Source: JAJDXO01 sp965221855
GTDB lineage: Bacteria; Pseudomonadota; Alphaproteobacteria; Rhodospirillales; UBA2165
Assembly (NCBI GenBank): GCA_965221855.1
Contig: CBDCSV010000006.1
Span: forward strand, 372,001-436,000
Reading direction: 5' to 3'
DNA length: 64,000 nucleotides
Under the pieces are notes generated by a model. The model did no database searches and was not told the origin of the DNA. It was given only the letters and a program-made list of their open reading frames with translations. Of the stretch, positions 24,585 to 33,245 are shown one piece after another. Every line of letters starts with the position of its first letter. Positions within the stretch are counted from its first letter, which is position 1. The translations under genes and the position numbers were made by a program.

Positions 24585-25436
24585 ATGGCAGGCACATCCA
24601 CGCTTCTTTGTTTCGGCTACGGCTATTCTGCCCGCGCCCTGGCGAAAAGCTTGATTCCCGCCGGCTGGCGGATCATCGGCACCTACCGGCGGGAGGAGGC
24701 CGCTGCCTTGATCGAAGCGGACGGCGCCGAACCGGCGGCCTTCGATCAGGTCGACCCGGCCCAAGCCACCCATATCCTGATTTCGATTCCGCCGGGCAGC
24801 GGCGGTGATCCCGTACTGAACGCCTTTGGCGCCGCAATTTCGGAGACCGGATTGGCTTGGCTGGGCTATCTGTCGACCACCGGGGTCTACGGCGATACGG
24901 GCGGCCGGGAGGTCGACGAAACATCACCCCTAAACCCCGCCTCGGATCGCTCGGCACGGCGGGTCGAAGCCGAAGCAGGCTGGCTTTCTCTCGAAGGCGT
25001 ACCGGCCCACATATTCCGCCTCGCCGGTATCTACGGGCCGGGGCGCAGCGCCCTCGACCAGATCCAGGCCGGACGGGCCCAGCGGATCGACAAGCCCGGA
25101 TTCGCGTTCTCGCGCATACACGTGGAAGACATTGCCGGCGTCCTCGCCGCCTCCATCGGCGCACCGAAGCCCGGCGCGGTTTACAATGTGTGCGACAACC
25201 AACCGGCGCCCCAGGCCGACGTGATCGCCTATGGTTGCGAGCTGCTGGGCGTCGACGCGCCCCCGCTGATCCCTTACGGCAAGGCCCAGAGGGACATGAC
25301 CGAAATGGCGCGGTCTTTCTGGCAGGACAATCGCCGGGTCAGCAACGCCCGCATCCGAACCGAGTTGGGATATGCGCTCGAATACCCGACCTACCGGGAA
25401 GGCCTGCGCGCCATTCACATGCCTGCCGAGGATTAG
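24585..25436 (+). CDS. SDR family NAD(P)-dependent oxidoreductase (YeeZ-like)
   Basis: 283 residues from the ATG at 24585 with ATAGGAG upstream. It has a Rossmann start LLCFGYGYSARALAKSLIPA (GxGxxA type), STTGVYGDTGGREVDE, and IFRLAGIYGPGRSALDQIQA, the extended/atypical SDR pattern of YeeZ-like epimerase-fold proteins. The catalytic Tyr-x3-Lys is not obvious, as usual for this subgroup. The substrate is unknown. Its stop overlaps that of the convergent hydrolase gene. Confidence 0.82.
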   Translation: MAGTSTLLCFGYGYSARALAKSLIPAGWRIIGTYRREEAAALIEADGAEPAAFDQVDPAQATHILISIPPGSGGDPVLNAFGAAISETGLAWLGYLSTTGVYGDTGGREVDETSPLNPASDRSARRVEAEAGWLSLEGVPAHIFRLAGIYGPGRSALDQIQAGRAQRIDKPGFAFSRIHVEDIAGVLAASIGAPKPGAVYNVCDNQPAPQADVIAYGCELLGVDAPPLIPYGKAQRDMTEMARSFWQDNRRVSNARIRTELGYALEYPTYREGLRAIHMPAED

Positions 25437-26209
25437 CCTACCAGGTCCAACAGCCGCGCCACGGTCGCCGTCAGCCGGTCGAGATCGTGAGGTTCGCTGA
25501 GGCGGTGATCACCGCCTTTGACGAAAGTTGTCTCCACATCGTCCGAGCGGAGCTTCTCCTGGATGGCGAGACTGGTCCGCCACGGCACCGCGTCGTCCTC
25601 CATGCCGTGGATCAGCCGCACCGGGCAGTCGACGGCGATCTCTCCGCCCAGCAGGAGTTGGTCCCTGCCGTCATCGATCAAGGCCTGGGTGAAGGTATAG
25701 TCGTCTTCATAATCGCTGGGGATGATTACCTTGCCCTCGGCCTTCATGACGTCCCGCTGCTCCTGGGTCAGTTCCTCGGCGTAAAGGCGCTCGGTAAAGT
25801 CGGGTGCCGGCGCAATGCCCACCAGCCCGGCAATGCGCTCGGGACGGGCCAGCGCCGTGAGCAGCATAATCCAGCCGCCCATGGAGGACCCCACCAGCAC
25901 CTGGGGTCCGTCGGTGAGCTCATCCAAGGCCGCCAGCGCGTCCGCCGTCCAGGAGCCGATGGTGCCGTCGGCGAACGCGCCTTCGGACTCCCCATGGCCC
26001 GCATAATCGAAGCGGAGATAGGCGTTGCCCCGATCCCGGCATAGCTCCTCGAGCGCCAGCGCCTTGCCGCCCGACATGTCCGACATGAAACCGGTCATGA
26101 AGATGACGCCGGGGCTTCGACCCGGCGTTCTGCGGTAGGCAATGGACGGCCTTGAACCGCGTGTTAATATCCCGGCCTTAAGGTCGGGGGTGGACGCATG
26201 GTCGGACAT
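25433..26209 (-). CDS. Alpha/beta hydrolase (ABHD10-like thioesterase/esterase)
   Basis: 258 residues from MSDHASTPDLK. The serine nucleophile elbow is GSSMGGW; the acid is in HGMEDDAVPW and the His in GGDHRLSEPHD, so the triad is complete. FDYAGHGESEG and APAPDFTERL fit the ABHD10-like group. No signal peptide. It is divergent from the GT4 gene with only 17 bases between the two start codons, so their promoters must lie inside each other's coding region or be shared. Confidence 0.85.
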   Translation of the reverse strand: MSDHASTPDLKAGILTRGSRPSIAYRRTPGRSPGVIFMTGFMSDMSGGKALALEELCRDRGNAYLRFDYAGHGESEGAFADGTIGSWTADALAALDELTDGPQVLVGSSMGGWIMLLTALARPERIAGLVGIAPAPDFTERLYAEELTQEQRDVMKAEGKVIIPSDYEDDYTFTQALIDDGRDQLLLGGEIAVDCPVRLIHGMEDDAVPWRTSLAIQEKLRSDDVETTFVKGGDHRLSEPHDLDRLTATVARLLDLVG

Positions 26210-26226
26210 TCTTGTTCCTGTGCGAA

Positions 26227-27450
26227 ATGGCGGCAAAGAGATTGGACCAGGAAATTAGCATCGAAAACACGCCGGCGGTATCCGCCGCGAGCGGAAAAAC
26301 CGTCGCCGGCGGCGCCACCGTGCTGCAGGTTCTGCCGGCACTGGAGACGGGCGGGGTTGAGCGAGGCACGGTCGATGTCGCCAACGCCGTCGTCGCCGCC
26401 GGCGGGCGTTCCATCGTCGCCTCGGCCGGCGGACGCATGGAGCACGAACTCAGCCGGGGCGGCGCCGAACACGTCACCCTGCCGGTGGATTCCAAGAACC
26501 CGCTGGTCATGCGCGCCAACATCCGCCGGCTGGCTCGGATCATCAAGTCAGAGAACGTCGACGTGGTCCACGCCCGCTCCCGGGCGCCGGCCTGGAGCGC
26601 CATTGCAGCCGCCAATAAAACCGGCCGACGCTTCGTCACCACCTTTCACGGCACCTACGGCAACCGCAACCTGTTCAAGCGCCGCTACAACAGCGTTATG
26701 ACCCGGGGCGAACGGGTCATCGCCATATCCGACTTCATCGCCGGACACATGCGCGAGGTCTACGGCGTCCCGGCCGGAAAGATACGTGTCATCCACCGTG
26801 GCGTCGACATTGCCCGATTCGACCCCGCCAAAGTGTCCCAGGAACGGATCATCGCGCTCTCCGAACGCTGGCGGCTGCCCGACGGCATGCCCGTGGTGAT
26901 GCTGCCCGGCCGGCTCACCCGCTGGAAAGGCCAGCGGGTGTTCATCGACGCGGTGAAACTGCTGACGAACCATGACGTCCGGTGCCTGATCGTCGGTTCC
27001 GACCAGGGGCGGGATGCCTACCGCAAGAAGCTGATTAACGAAATCGAGGGCGCCGGGCTTGGCGGCAAGATACATGTGATTGACCACTGCGACGACATGC
27101 CCGCCGCCTACATGCTCACTGACGTGGTGATTTCCGCCTCCATCGAACCGGAAGCCTTTGGCCGCGTCGTTTCCGAGGCTCAAGCCCTCGGCCGGCCCGT
27201 CATCGCCACCGATCACGGCGGTACCCGCGAGACCATTATCGACGGTCAGACCGGATGGCTGACGCCGCCGGGCGACGCCAAAGCGCTCGCCGCGACGATC
27301 GCCCGGGTCCTCGATCAGGACCCGTCGGCTCGGGGGGCCTATGCGGCCCGTGCGGTCGCCCATATCCGCGACAACTTCACCAAGGACGCCATGTGCGCCA
27401 AGACCATCGCCGTCTATGACGAGCTTCTCAACGGCGCGCCGGCGGGCTGA
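26227..27450 (+). CDS. Glycosyltransferase family 4
   Basis: 407 residues from the ATG at 26227 (an in-frame TTG at 26212 is possible). The N-terminal Rossmann fold has VLQVLPALETGGVERGTVDV; the C-terminal GT4 domain has MLPGRLTRWKGQRVFIDAVK and the EX7E signature in IEPEAFGRVVSEAQALGRPV. It probably transfers a sugar onto lipopolysaccharide core or a related glycan at the inner membrane. The GT9 gene follows 17 bases later; both are likely one operon. Confidence 0.92.
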   Translation: MAAKRLDQEISIENTPAVSAASGKTVAGGATVLQVLPALETGGVERGTVDVANAVVAAGGRSIVASAGGRMEHELSRGGAEHVTLPVDSKNPLVMRANIRRLARIIKSENVDVVHARSRAPAWSAIAAANKTGRRFVTTFHGTYGNRNLFKRRYNSVMTRGERVIAISDFIAGHMREVYGVPAGKIRVIHRGVDIARFDPAKVSQERIIALSERWRLPDGMPVVMLPGRLTRWKGQRVFIDAVKLLTNHDVRCLIVGSDQGRDAYRKKLINEIEGAGLGGKIHVIDHCDDMPAAYMLTDVVISASIEPEAFGRVVSEAQALGRPVIATDHGGTRETIIDGQTGWLTPPGDAKALAATIARVLDQDPSARGAYAARAVAHIRDNFTKDAMCAKTIAVYDELLNGAPAG

Positions 27451-27467
27451 GCCCGGAGCCCGAACAG

Positions 27468-28403
27468 ATGGCCGGCCGGATACTGGTGATCAAGCTTGGG
27501 GCGCTGGGCGACTTCCTGCAGGCCGCGGGACCCTTCGCCGCCATCCGCGCCCATCACCCGGACGCGCACATCACCCTGCTGACGACCCGGCCATTCGCCG
27601 ACTTCGCCGCCGCATCGCCCTGGTTCGACGAGGTATGGACCGATGTCCGGCCCAAGCTTTGGCAATTCGTCAAGTGGATGCGCCTTCGGGGCCAACTCAA
27701 TGGCGGCCGGTTCAACCGGGTATATGATCTCCAGACCTCCGACCGCTCGTCCGGCTATTACCGGCTATTCGGAAAAAAGCCCGAATGGTCGGGAATTGCC
27801 CGGTCCTGCTCCCACCCCCACGCCAACCCCCGGCGCGACTTCATGCACACCATGGAACGCCAGGCCGAACAGCTGAAAATGGCGGGAATCGACGCGGTTC
27901 CGGCGCCTAGTTTTTCCTGGGTCGACACCCGGATCGAACGCTTCGGGCTCGCCGAACGCCATGCCCTGCTGGCGCCCGTGGGCGCCCTCCACCGGCCCGA
28001 AAAACGCTGGCCCAAGGATCGCTTCGCCGAGCTCGCCAACTGGCTTCGGGACCGGGGGGTTCAGCCGGTGCTTCTGGGCACGGCGGGCGAAGCGCGGTTC
28101 CTGGACGAGATCGTTTTCCAGGCGCCGGGGTCCCGTTCCCTCGCCGGCGAAACAAGCCTGTCCGATCTGATTGCGCTCGGCCGGGGCGCACTCGCCGCCA
28201 TCGGCAACGACACCGGCCCCATGCACGCCGCCGCCATGGTCGGCTGCCCGACCGTAGTGGTCTACTCCAAGGCGTCCGACCCGGCGCTGTGCGCCCAGCG
28301 GGGACCGCATGTGAGTATCCTGCGGCGGGACGACCTCGAGACCCTGGAACTCGCCGATGTCACCGATGAACTCTCGGAGCCCATCCTTCGGACCCTCGAC
28401 TAG
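27468..28403 (+). CDS. Glycosyltransferase family 9 (heptosyltransferase-like)
   Basis: 311 residues. ILVIKLGALGDFLQAAGPFA is the N-terminal GT9 signature and AIGNDTGPMHAAAMVGCPTV the C-terminal donor-binding motif. These proteins transfer ADP-heptose or a similar sugar to LPS core. It follows the GT4 gene and precedes the thrS attenuator; its stop is seven bases before the TTGACA of that promoter. Confidence 0.92.
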   Translation: MAGRILVIKLGALGDFLQAAGPFAAIRAHHPDAHITLLTTRPFADFAAASPWFDEVWTDVRPKLWQFVKWMRLRGQLNGGRFNRVYDLQTSDRSSGYYRLFGKKPEWSGIARSCSHPHANPRRDFMHTMERQAEQLKMAGIDAVPAPSFSWVDTRIERFGLAERHALLAPVGALHRPEKRWPKDRFAELANWLRDRGVQPVLLGTAGEARFLDEIVFQAPGSRSLAGETSLSDLIALGRGALAAIGNDTGPMHAAAMVGCPTVVVYSKASDPALCAQRGPHVSILRRDDLETLELADVTDELSEPILRTLD

Positions 28404-28410
28404 GCGCTTC

Positions 28411-28441
28411 TTGACAGGCGAAGCCGGATTGCCGATATAAG
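28411..28441 (+). promoter_or_regulatory. Promoter of the thrS attenuator
   Basis: Perfect TTGACA at 28411-28416 and TATAAG at 28436-28441 (spacing 19; the overlapping ATATAA gives 18). The predicted start, six to eight bases after the -10, falls at 28447-28449, on or next to the leader ATG, so the leader mRNA would have almost no 5' untranslated region. Confidence 0.75.
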
Positions 28442-28448
28442 CGCCACG

Positions 28449-28508
28449 ATGACGCATGACCGTGCCACTACCACCACCACGACCACGACCCTCCACGGGG
28501 GGCCGTGA
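28449..28508 (+). CDS. Threonine-rich leader peptide of thrS
   Basis: The 19-residue frame MTHDRATTTTTTTTLHGGP holds nine Thr, eight of them consecutive (codons 7-14, ACT/ACC/ACG), and ends at TGA 28506-28508. Threonine codons in such a run upstream of the threonyl-tRNA synthetase gene are the hallmark of ribosome-mediated attenuation. No ribosome site fits before the ATG, in agreement with near-leaderless initiation. The GGG GGG of the Gly-Gly codons (28497-28502) can pair with CCCTCC at 28541-28546, forming an antiterminator when the ribosome stalls on Thr codons. If the ribosome reaches the stop, it covers these bases and the terminator forms. Confidence 0.88.
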   Translation: MTHDRATTTTTTTTLHGGP

Positions 28509-28540
28509 CGTCCGGCGCGTGTGCATAGACGGACTCACAG

Positions 28541-28570
28541 CCCTCCTCGCGGACGCAAGGGGGGTTTTTT
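28541..28570 (+). terminator. Rho-independent attenuator before thrS
   Basis: CCCTCC (28541-28546) pairs with GGGGGG (28559-28564), extended inward by T-A and two G-C pairs around a GGAC loop with one mismatch, and is followed by TTTTTT (28565-28570). The same CCCTCC arm can instead pair with the G6 in the leader peptide gene. It lies 38 bases before the thrS start. Confidence 0.88.
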
Positions 28571-28607
28571 GATGCAATGTCTCGAGTGACGACGAAGGAT
28601 CGGACCG

Positions 28608-30626
28608 ATGGCGAACGGAACAGAAGCAGGCGCGAACGTGAAGCTGACGCTGCCGGATGGCAGCGTCCGGGACTACACGGCGCCGGTGACCGGCGCCGCG
28701 GTGGCCGCGGACATCGGCCCCGGCCTCGCCAAGGCGGCGCTGGCCGCCCGGATCGACGGCGAAATGTGGGATCTCAACCGGGAAATCCCGGGTGACTGCA
28801 ATTTCTCCATCGTCACCGCCAAGGACGAGGATGCGTTGGAGTTGTTGCGCCACGATGCCGCCCATGTGCTGGCCCAAGCCGTCCAGGAGCTGTTCCCCGG
28901 CACCCAGGTGACCATCGGCCCGGCCATCGAAAACGGCTTCTACTACGACTTTGCCCGCGACGAGCCGTTCTCGACGGATGATTTCGGGGCGATCGAAAAG
29001 CGGATGGCGGAAATCGTCGATCAGGACCTGCCTATCGAACGCCAGATCTGGGACCGAACCGAAGCGATCGCGCATTTCAAGTCCATCGGCGAGGTCTACA
29101 AGGCCGAGATCATCCGGGACCTGCCGGAAGCGGAGGAAATCACCATCTACCAGCAGGGCGGCTGGAAGGACCTCTGCCGGGGTCCGCACCTGCCCTCGAC
29201 CGGTAAGCTGGGCAAGGCGTTCAAGATGCTCAAGCTCGCCGGCGCCTACTGGCGGGGCGACAGCCGGAACGAAATGTTGCAGCGCATGTACGGCACGGCA
29301 TGGGCCGACGAGAAGCAGCTCACGTCGTACCTCACCATGCTCGAGGAGGCGGAGAAGCGGGATCACCGCCGGATCGGCCGGGAAATGGAGCTGTTCCACC
29401 TCCAGGAAGAGGCCATCGGCTCGGTGTTCTGGCACGAGAAAGGCTGGTCCCTCTACCGCACCATCGAGGCCTATATGCGCCGCCGGCTGGAAAACGCCGG
29501 CTATGTGGAGGTCAAGACGCCGCAGCTGGTGGACCGCGCGCTGTGGGAGGATTCCGGCCACTGGGACAAGTTCCGCGAGAACATGTTCATTGCCGAGGTG
29601 GACGAAGGCAAGGCGGTGCAAGCGAGCGAAAGCCATGGCGCTTCCGGTGACGGCGCGCCCTCCGACGGCGGCAACGTCACCACGAAACACCTGGCCTTGA
29701 AGCCCATGAACTGCCCCTGCCACGTTCAGATCTTCAATCAGGGCATCAAGAGCTACCGCGCCCTGCCCTTGCGCATGGCCGAATTCGGCTCCTGCCACCG
29801 TTATGAGCCGTCGGGCGCGCTGCATGGCCTGATGCGGGTGCGCGCCTTCACCCAGGACGACGCGCACATTTTCTGTACCGAGGATCAAATCGAAAGCGAG
29901 ACGGCGGCGTTCATCGAACTGCTGTCATCGATCTACAAGGACTTCGGTTTCGAGGATTTCGTGATCAAGTTCTCCGACCGGCCGAACGTGCGGGCCGGCG
30001 AGGATGCGGTGTGGGACAAGGCGGAGCAGGCCTTGCGGGAGGCGACGGACGCCGCCGGGGTCGAGGTGGAGCTGAACCCGGGCGAAGGCGCGTTCTACGG
30101 GCCCAAACTGGAATTCGTGCTCCGCGACGCCATCGGGCGGGACTGGCAGTGCGGCACCCTTCAGGTGGACTTCGTACTGCCGGAACGCCTGGACGCCAAC
30201 TACATCGGCGAGGACAACGAAAAACACCGCCCGGTGATGCTTCATCGCGCCATTCTCGGTTCGTTCGAGCGGTTTATCGGCATATTGATCGAGAACTACG
30301 CCGGGCGCTTCCCCCTGTGGCTGGCGCCGGTGCAGGCGGTGGTGGCGACCATCACCAACGATGCGGACGGTTACGCCAACGAAGTGGCCGACGCCCTCGA
30401 ATCGGCCGGCATCCGGGTGGAGACGGACCTCCGGAACGAGAAGATCAACTACAAGATCCGCGAGCACAGCCACGCCCATGTGCCCCTGATCGCCGTCGTC
30501 GGCGCCCGGGAGGCGGAAGAAAAGACCGTGGCGCTCCGGCGTTTGGGCGGCAAGGCTCAAGAAATTGTTGCGCTGGATGAGGCAGTCGCTAGACTTGTCG
30601 GCGAAGCGGCCGCACCGGGAGCCTGA
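28608..30626 (+). CDS. thrS: Threonine--tRNA ligase
   Basis: 672 residues, full length. Domains in order: TGS (VKLTLPDGSVRDYTAPVTGA), editing/SAD domain (LRHDAAHVLAQAVQELFPGT), class II catalytic core with MNCPCHVQIF (zinc Cys), motif 2 RMAEFGSCHRYEPSG and motif 3 MLHRAILGSFERFIGILIEN, then the anticodon-binding domain. A Gly/Ser/Ala-rich insert of about 25 residues (AVQASESHGASGDGAPSDGG) precedes the MNCPC motif. It charges tRNA-Thr. The upstream leader and attenuator indicate that it is induced when charged tRNA-Thr is scarce. Confidence 0.98.
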   Translation: MANGTEAGANVKLTLPDGSVRDYTAPVTGAAVAADIGPGLAKAALAARIDGEMWDLNREIPGDCNFSIVTAKDEDALELLRHDAAHVLAQAVQELFPGTQVTIGPAIENGFYYDFARDEPFSTDDFGAIEKRMAEIVDQDLPIERQIWDRTEAIAHFKSIGEVYKAEIIRDLPEAEEITIYQQGGWKDLCRGPHLPSTGKLGKAFKMLKLAGAYWRGDSRNEMLQRMYGTAWADEKQLTSYLTMLEEAEKRDHRRIGREMELFHLQEEAIGSVFWHEKGWSLYRTIEAYMRRRLENAGYVEVKTPQLVDRALWEDSGHWDKFRENMFIAEVDEGKAVQASESHGASGDGAPSDGGNVTTKHLALKPMNCPCHVQIFNQGIKSYRALPLRMAEFGSCHRYEPSGALHGLMRVRAFTQDDAHIFCTEDQIESETAAFIELLSSIYKDFGFEDFVIKFSDRPNVRAGEDAVWDKAEQALREATDAAGVEVELNPGEGAFYGPKLEFVLRDAIGRDWQCGTLQVDFVLPERLDANYIGEDNEKHRPVMLHRAILGSFERFIGILIENYAGRFPLWLAPVQAVVATITNDADGYANEVADALESAGIRVETDLRNEKINYKIREHSHAHVPLIAVVGAREAEEKTVALRRLGGKAQEIVALDEAVARLVGEAAAPGA

Positions 30627-30706
30627 ACTGGGGTAAGACCGGGGCGGCTAGTCGAGTTTAAAGTCCTTTTTCATAACCAGGGGTCCAACGCGTGACAGCA
30701 TCATGA

Positions 30707-30740
30707 TCTATCGGCACCTGGGGAGGCAAAGGCCGATAGA
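30707..30740 (+). promoter_or_regulatory. Hairpin directly before the infC ribosome site
   Basis: TCTATCGGC (30707-30715) pairs perfectly with GCCGATAGA (30732-30740), loop 16 bases; the GGAG of infC starts at 30741. A nine-pair stem touching the ribosome site could modulate infC translation. It lies in the 126-base gap after thrS, which holds nothing else that I can identify. Confidence 0.55.
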
Positions 30741-30752
30741 GGAGTTGCGTCA

Positions 30753-31289
30753 ATAGCCCGCCCACCCATGCAGGCCAGGCCCGAGAAAGAGGGCCCCCGC
30801 GTAAACGAAGACATCGACAACGCCCAAATCCGTCTGGTGGATGCCGACGGAGAAATGATCGGCGTCGTACCCACCGAAGAAGCTCTGGACCGTGCCGCGG
30901 ATGCGGGCCTCGACCTGGTCGAGGTGTCGCCCAATGCGGATCCGCCGGTGTGCAAAATTCTCGATTTCGGCAAGCTCAAGTACGAGAACCAGAAGAAGAA
31001 GGCCGAGGCGCGGAAAAAGCAGAAAACCATCGACGTCAAGGAAATCAAGATGCGTCCGGGCATCGAGGAGCACGACTATCAGGTCAAGATGCGCTCCATG
31101 CGCCGGTTTATCGACGACGGCGACAAGGTGAAGGTGACCTTGCGCTTCCGCGGCCGCGAGATGGCCCACCAGGACCTCGGCGCCAAGGTGCTGGACCGGG
31201 TGCGGGACGACATGGACGAGCTGGCCAAGGTGGAGCAGTTCCCCCAGATGGAAGGCCGCCAGATGACCATGGTGTTCGCGCCGCGGTAA
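30753..31289 (+). CDS. infC: Translation initiation factor IF-3, probable ATA start
   Basis: From an ATA at 30753 the product reads IARPPMQARPEKEGPRVNED (178 residues); GGAG lies eight bases upstream. The family in Alphaproteobacteria usually begins with ARPP before the GPRVN motif, and infC genes are known for rare start codons (ATT in Escherichia coli) used for autoregulation. The first in-frame ATG, at 30768, would leave no spaced ribosome site. The N-domain (IRLVDADGEMIGVVPTEEAL), the lysine-rich linker and the C-domain (KVKVTLRFRGREMAHQDLGA) are complete. IF-3 blocks subunit joining and checks start codons. Confidence 0.93.
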   Translation: MARPPMQARPEKEGPRVNEDIDNAQIRLVDADGEMIGVVPTEEALDRAADAGLDLVEVSPNADPPVCKILDFGKLKYENQKKKAEARKKQKTIDVKEIKMRPGIEEHDYQVKMRSMRRFIDDGDKVKVTLRFRGREMAHQDLGAKVLDRVRDDMDELAKVEQFPQMEGRQMTMVFAPR

Positions 31290-31311
31290 ATGGTGACCAT
31301 ATCGGTGCCCA

Positions 31312-31673
31312 TCAATTCGAAGTCACAAATTCCCTTCCATTCAGCTCCATCCCTTTCCACGAGAGATTGACGGAGAACCGTTTGAAGAGACCAATTGCTT
31401 CTTCAAGGCTAAGCTCCAATGAAATCTCGCGAAGAAACAGCGGTTCGGTCGCATTCAAGAGTGCTTGCGATACGGTCTCGAATTGATTTCCCTCTACTAC
31501 ATAACAGTGCACAAAAGGGTCCTGCACTTTTCCGGGATGATTCTCGCCAATAAACATGCTGACTCCAACGAGGAACTCGTTCTCCTCGATCAAGTTCCGA
31601 TTCCTGAGGAGCTTGTGTAAATCCCTTTGGCCAGCTTCATCAGTAGCCGCAGTTCCCGTCCAATCGTTGTACC
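31312..31673 (-). pseudogene. Truncated hypothetical gene, 5' end removed by IS630
   Basis: About 120 C-terminal codons (RYNDWTGTAATDEAGQRDLH … FSVNLSWKGMELNGREFVTS) read out of the IS630 left end, whose bases supply an artificial upstream frame. Composition is less GC-rich than the neighbours (for example GAAATTTCATTGGAGCTTAG on its strand), suggesting foreign origin. The family is not recognised. The missing 5' part is not evident at the right end of either IS630 copy. Confidence 0.6.
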
Positions 31674-32372
31674 TAGAGCGTTTCATATTTTGACGGAAGC
31701 GTATCCTGCGTTTTTGAAGTAGTTGGCGCATTGCTGTGGCTCGATGGTGTCGATGAGGCTCCCGAGATGGCGCCATAAGTCGTCGATCTCCCGCTTCTGG
31801 GCGTTTCTCATCCAGTGCTTGATTTGGGCAAAGGTCTGCTCGATGGGATTGAGGTCGGGGGAATATTTGGGCAGGAGCCACAGCTTGGCTCCGGCGGCAC
31901 GGATGGCGTTTCGCACGGCTTTTGACTTGTGGCTGCCGAGATTGTCCATGATGACGATGTCGCCGGGCACCAGGGTCGGCACGAGCAGCTGCTCGACGTA
32001 GGCGCGGAAGCACACGCCATTGATGGGGCCGTCGAAGACGCAGGGCGCGGTGAACCGGTCGCAGCGCAGCGCGCCGATGAAGGTCAGGGTGTGCCACCGC
32101 CCATGGGGGGCAAAGCCGCGGACCCGCTCCCCTTTCGGCCCCCAGCCGCGCAGCGGGGCCATATTGGTCCGGATCCAGGTTTCATCAATGAATACCAGCC
32201 GTTCGGGATCAAGCTTTGCCTGCCACGCCTTCCAGCGCCTGCGATGGCGGGCGATGTCCGCGCGCGCCCGTTCAACGGCGAACAGGGTTTTTTTGTAAGC
32301 GGTGCGAGCGCCCCACCTTATCTCTGTATCGCTGTTGGAGTTGGATGATCCTTTTACCGGGAGGGTCATACG

Positions 32373-32807
32373 ATGCAAGAGCAGGATCGCTTCGACCAGG
32401 AACAGCTGGTTGGGGAAGAGGATAACGAGGAGGCCGGATCGGTCGAAGGCTGGCGCGCCTTGCAGCCGGCTGCACGTCGGCAGCACTGGTCGGAAGAAGA
32501 GAAGGCTTGGATCGTCCAGGAGAGTTTTGAGCAGGGGACGACCGTAGAGGAGGTCGCCAAGCGCCATGGGGTTCCGCATAGGCGGCTGTCATTCTGGCGC
32601 AAGCAGTTCCGCCGGGGCGAACTCGTGGCGCCTCCGGCGCCGCAGAGCGAGGCGCCGTTCGCCCATGTCGAAGTGGAGGCGGCGTCGGGGCCCGGCCATG
32701 TCGGTTCGGTTTCGATCGAGGCGCGGGGCGTGACGGTACGCCTCGACGGCGACGTGAGCACGGTGCGCATCACCTCGATCGCCTCGGCGCTGCGAGCGAT
32801 CCGATGA
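32373..32807 (+). CDS. tnpA: IS66 accessory protein TnpA (helix-turn-helix)
   Basis: 144 residues. The helix-turn-helix reads QHWSEEEKAWIVQESFEQGT, TVEEVAKRHGVPHRRLSFWR, as in IS66 Orf1 proteins that bind the ends or regulate transposition. The C-terminal tail (GVTVRLDGDVSTVRITSIAS) is also typical. The stop overlaps the tnpB start as ATGA (32804-32807). Confidence 0.92.
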   Translation: MQEQDRFDQEQLVGEEDNEEAGSVEGWRALQPAARRQHWSEEEKAWIVQESFEQGTTVEEVAKRHGVPHRRLSFWRKQFRRGELVAPPAPQSEAPFAHVEVEAASGPGHVGSVSIEARGVTVRLDGDVSTVRITSIASALRAIR

Positions 32808-33157
32808 TCGTCGCGGGCTCTGGGTTGAAGGTCGTGGTGGCGACGCGGCCTGTGGACTTCCGCAAGGGCCATGACGGGCTGGTGGCGGTGGTCGAGCACG
32901 AGCTCGGTCTGGACCCGTATTCCGGCATCGTGTTCGTATTCCGCCCCAAGCGCGCCGACCGGATCAAGGTTCTGTGGTGGGACGGGACCGGATTGGTGCT
33001 GGCATCGAAGCGTCTTGAGCAGGCCCGGTTCGCCTGGCCGGCGGTCCGCGACGGGGTGATGCGCCTGTCGCGGGCGCAGTTCGAGGCTTTGTTCGAGGGT
33101 CTGGACTGGCGCCGGGTGTGGGGACCACGGGTGCGCCGGCCACTCGCGGCGGCGTGA
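32804..33157 (+). CDS. tnpB: IS66 accessory protein TnpB
   Basis: 117 residues. VVVATRPVDFRKGHDGLVAV and VFVFRPKRADRIKVLWWDGT are the diagnostic IS66 Orf2 motifs. It is required for transposition in this family though its biochemical role is unclear. Translationally coupled to tnpA. Confidence 0.95.
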   Translation: MIVAGSGLKVVVATRPVDFRKGHDGLVAVVEHELGLDPYSGIVFVFRPKRADRIKVLWWDGTGLVLASKRLEQARFAWPAVRDGVMRLSRAQFEALFEGLDWRRVWGPRVRRPLAAA

Positions 33158-33245
33158 TGCCGAGGGGTGGCCGGGCTCCCATTTTCCCCTTTTCCGGCCC
33201 CTATTCTTTATCAATAAGTAACTGGTTCCATGATAGTATTCAGTC

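Noticed and set aside
31312..32097. One 261-codon gene across the IS630 left end
   Set aside because: Its first half is the antisense-frame reading of the transposase; only 31312-31673 belongs to a real, truncated gene.
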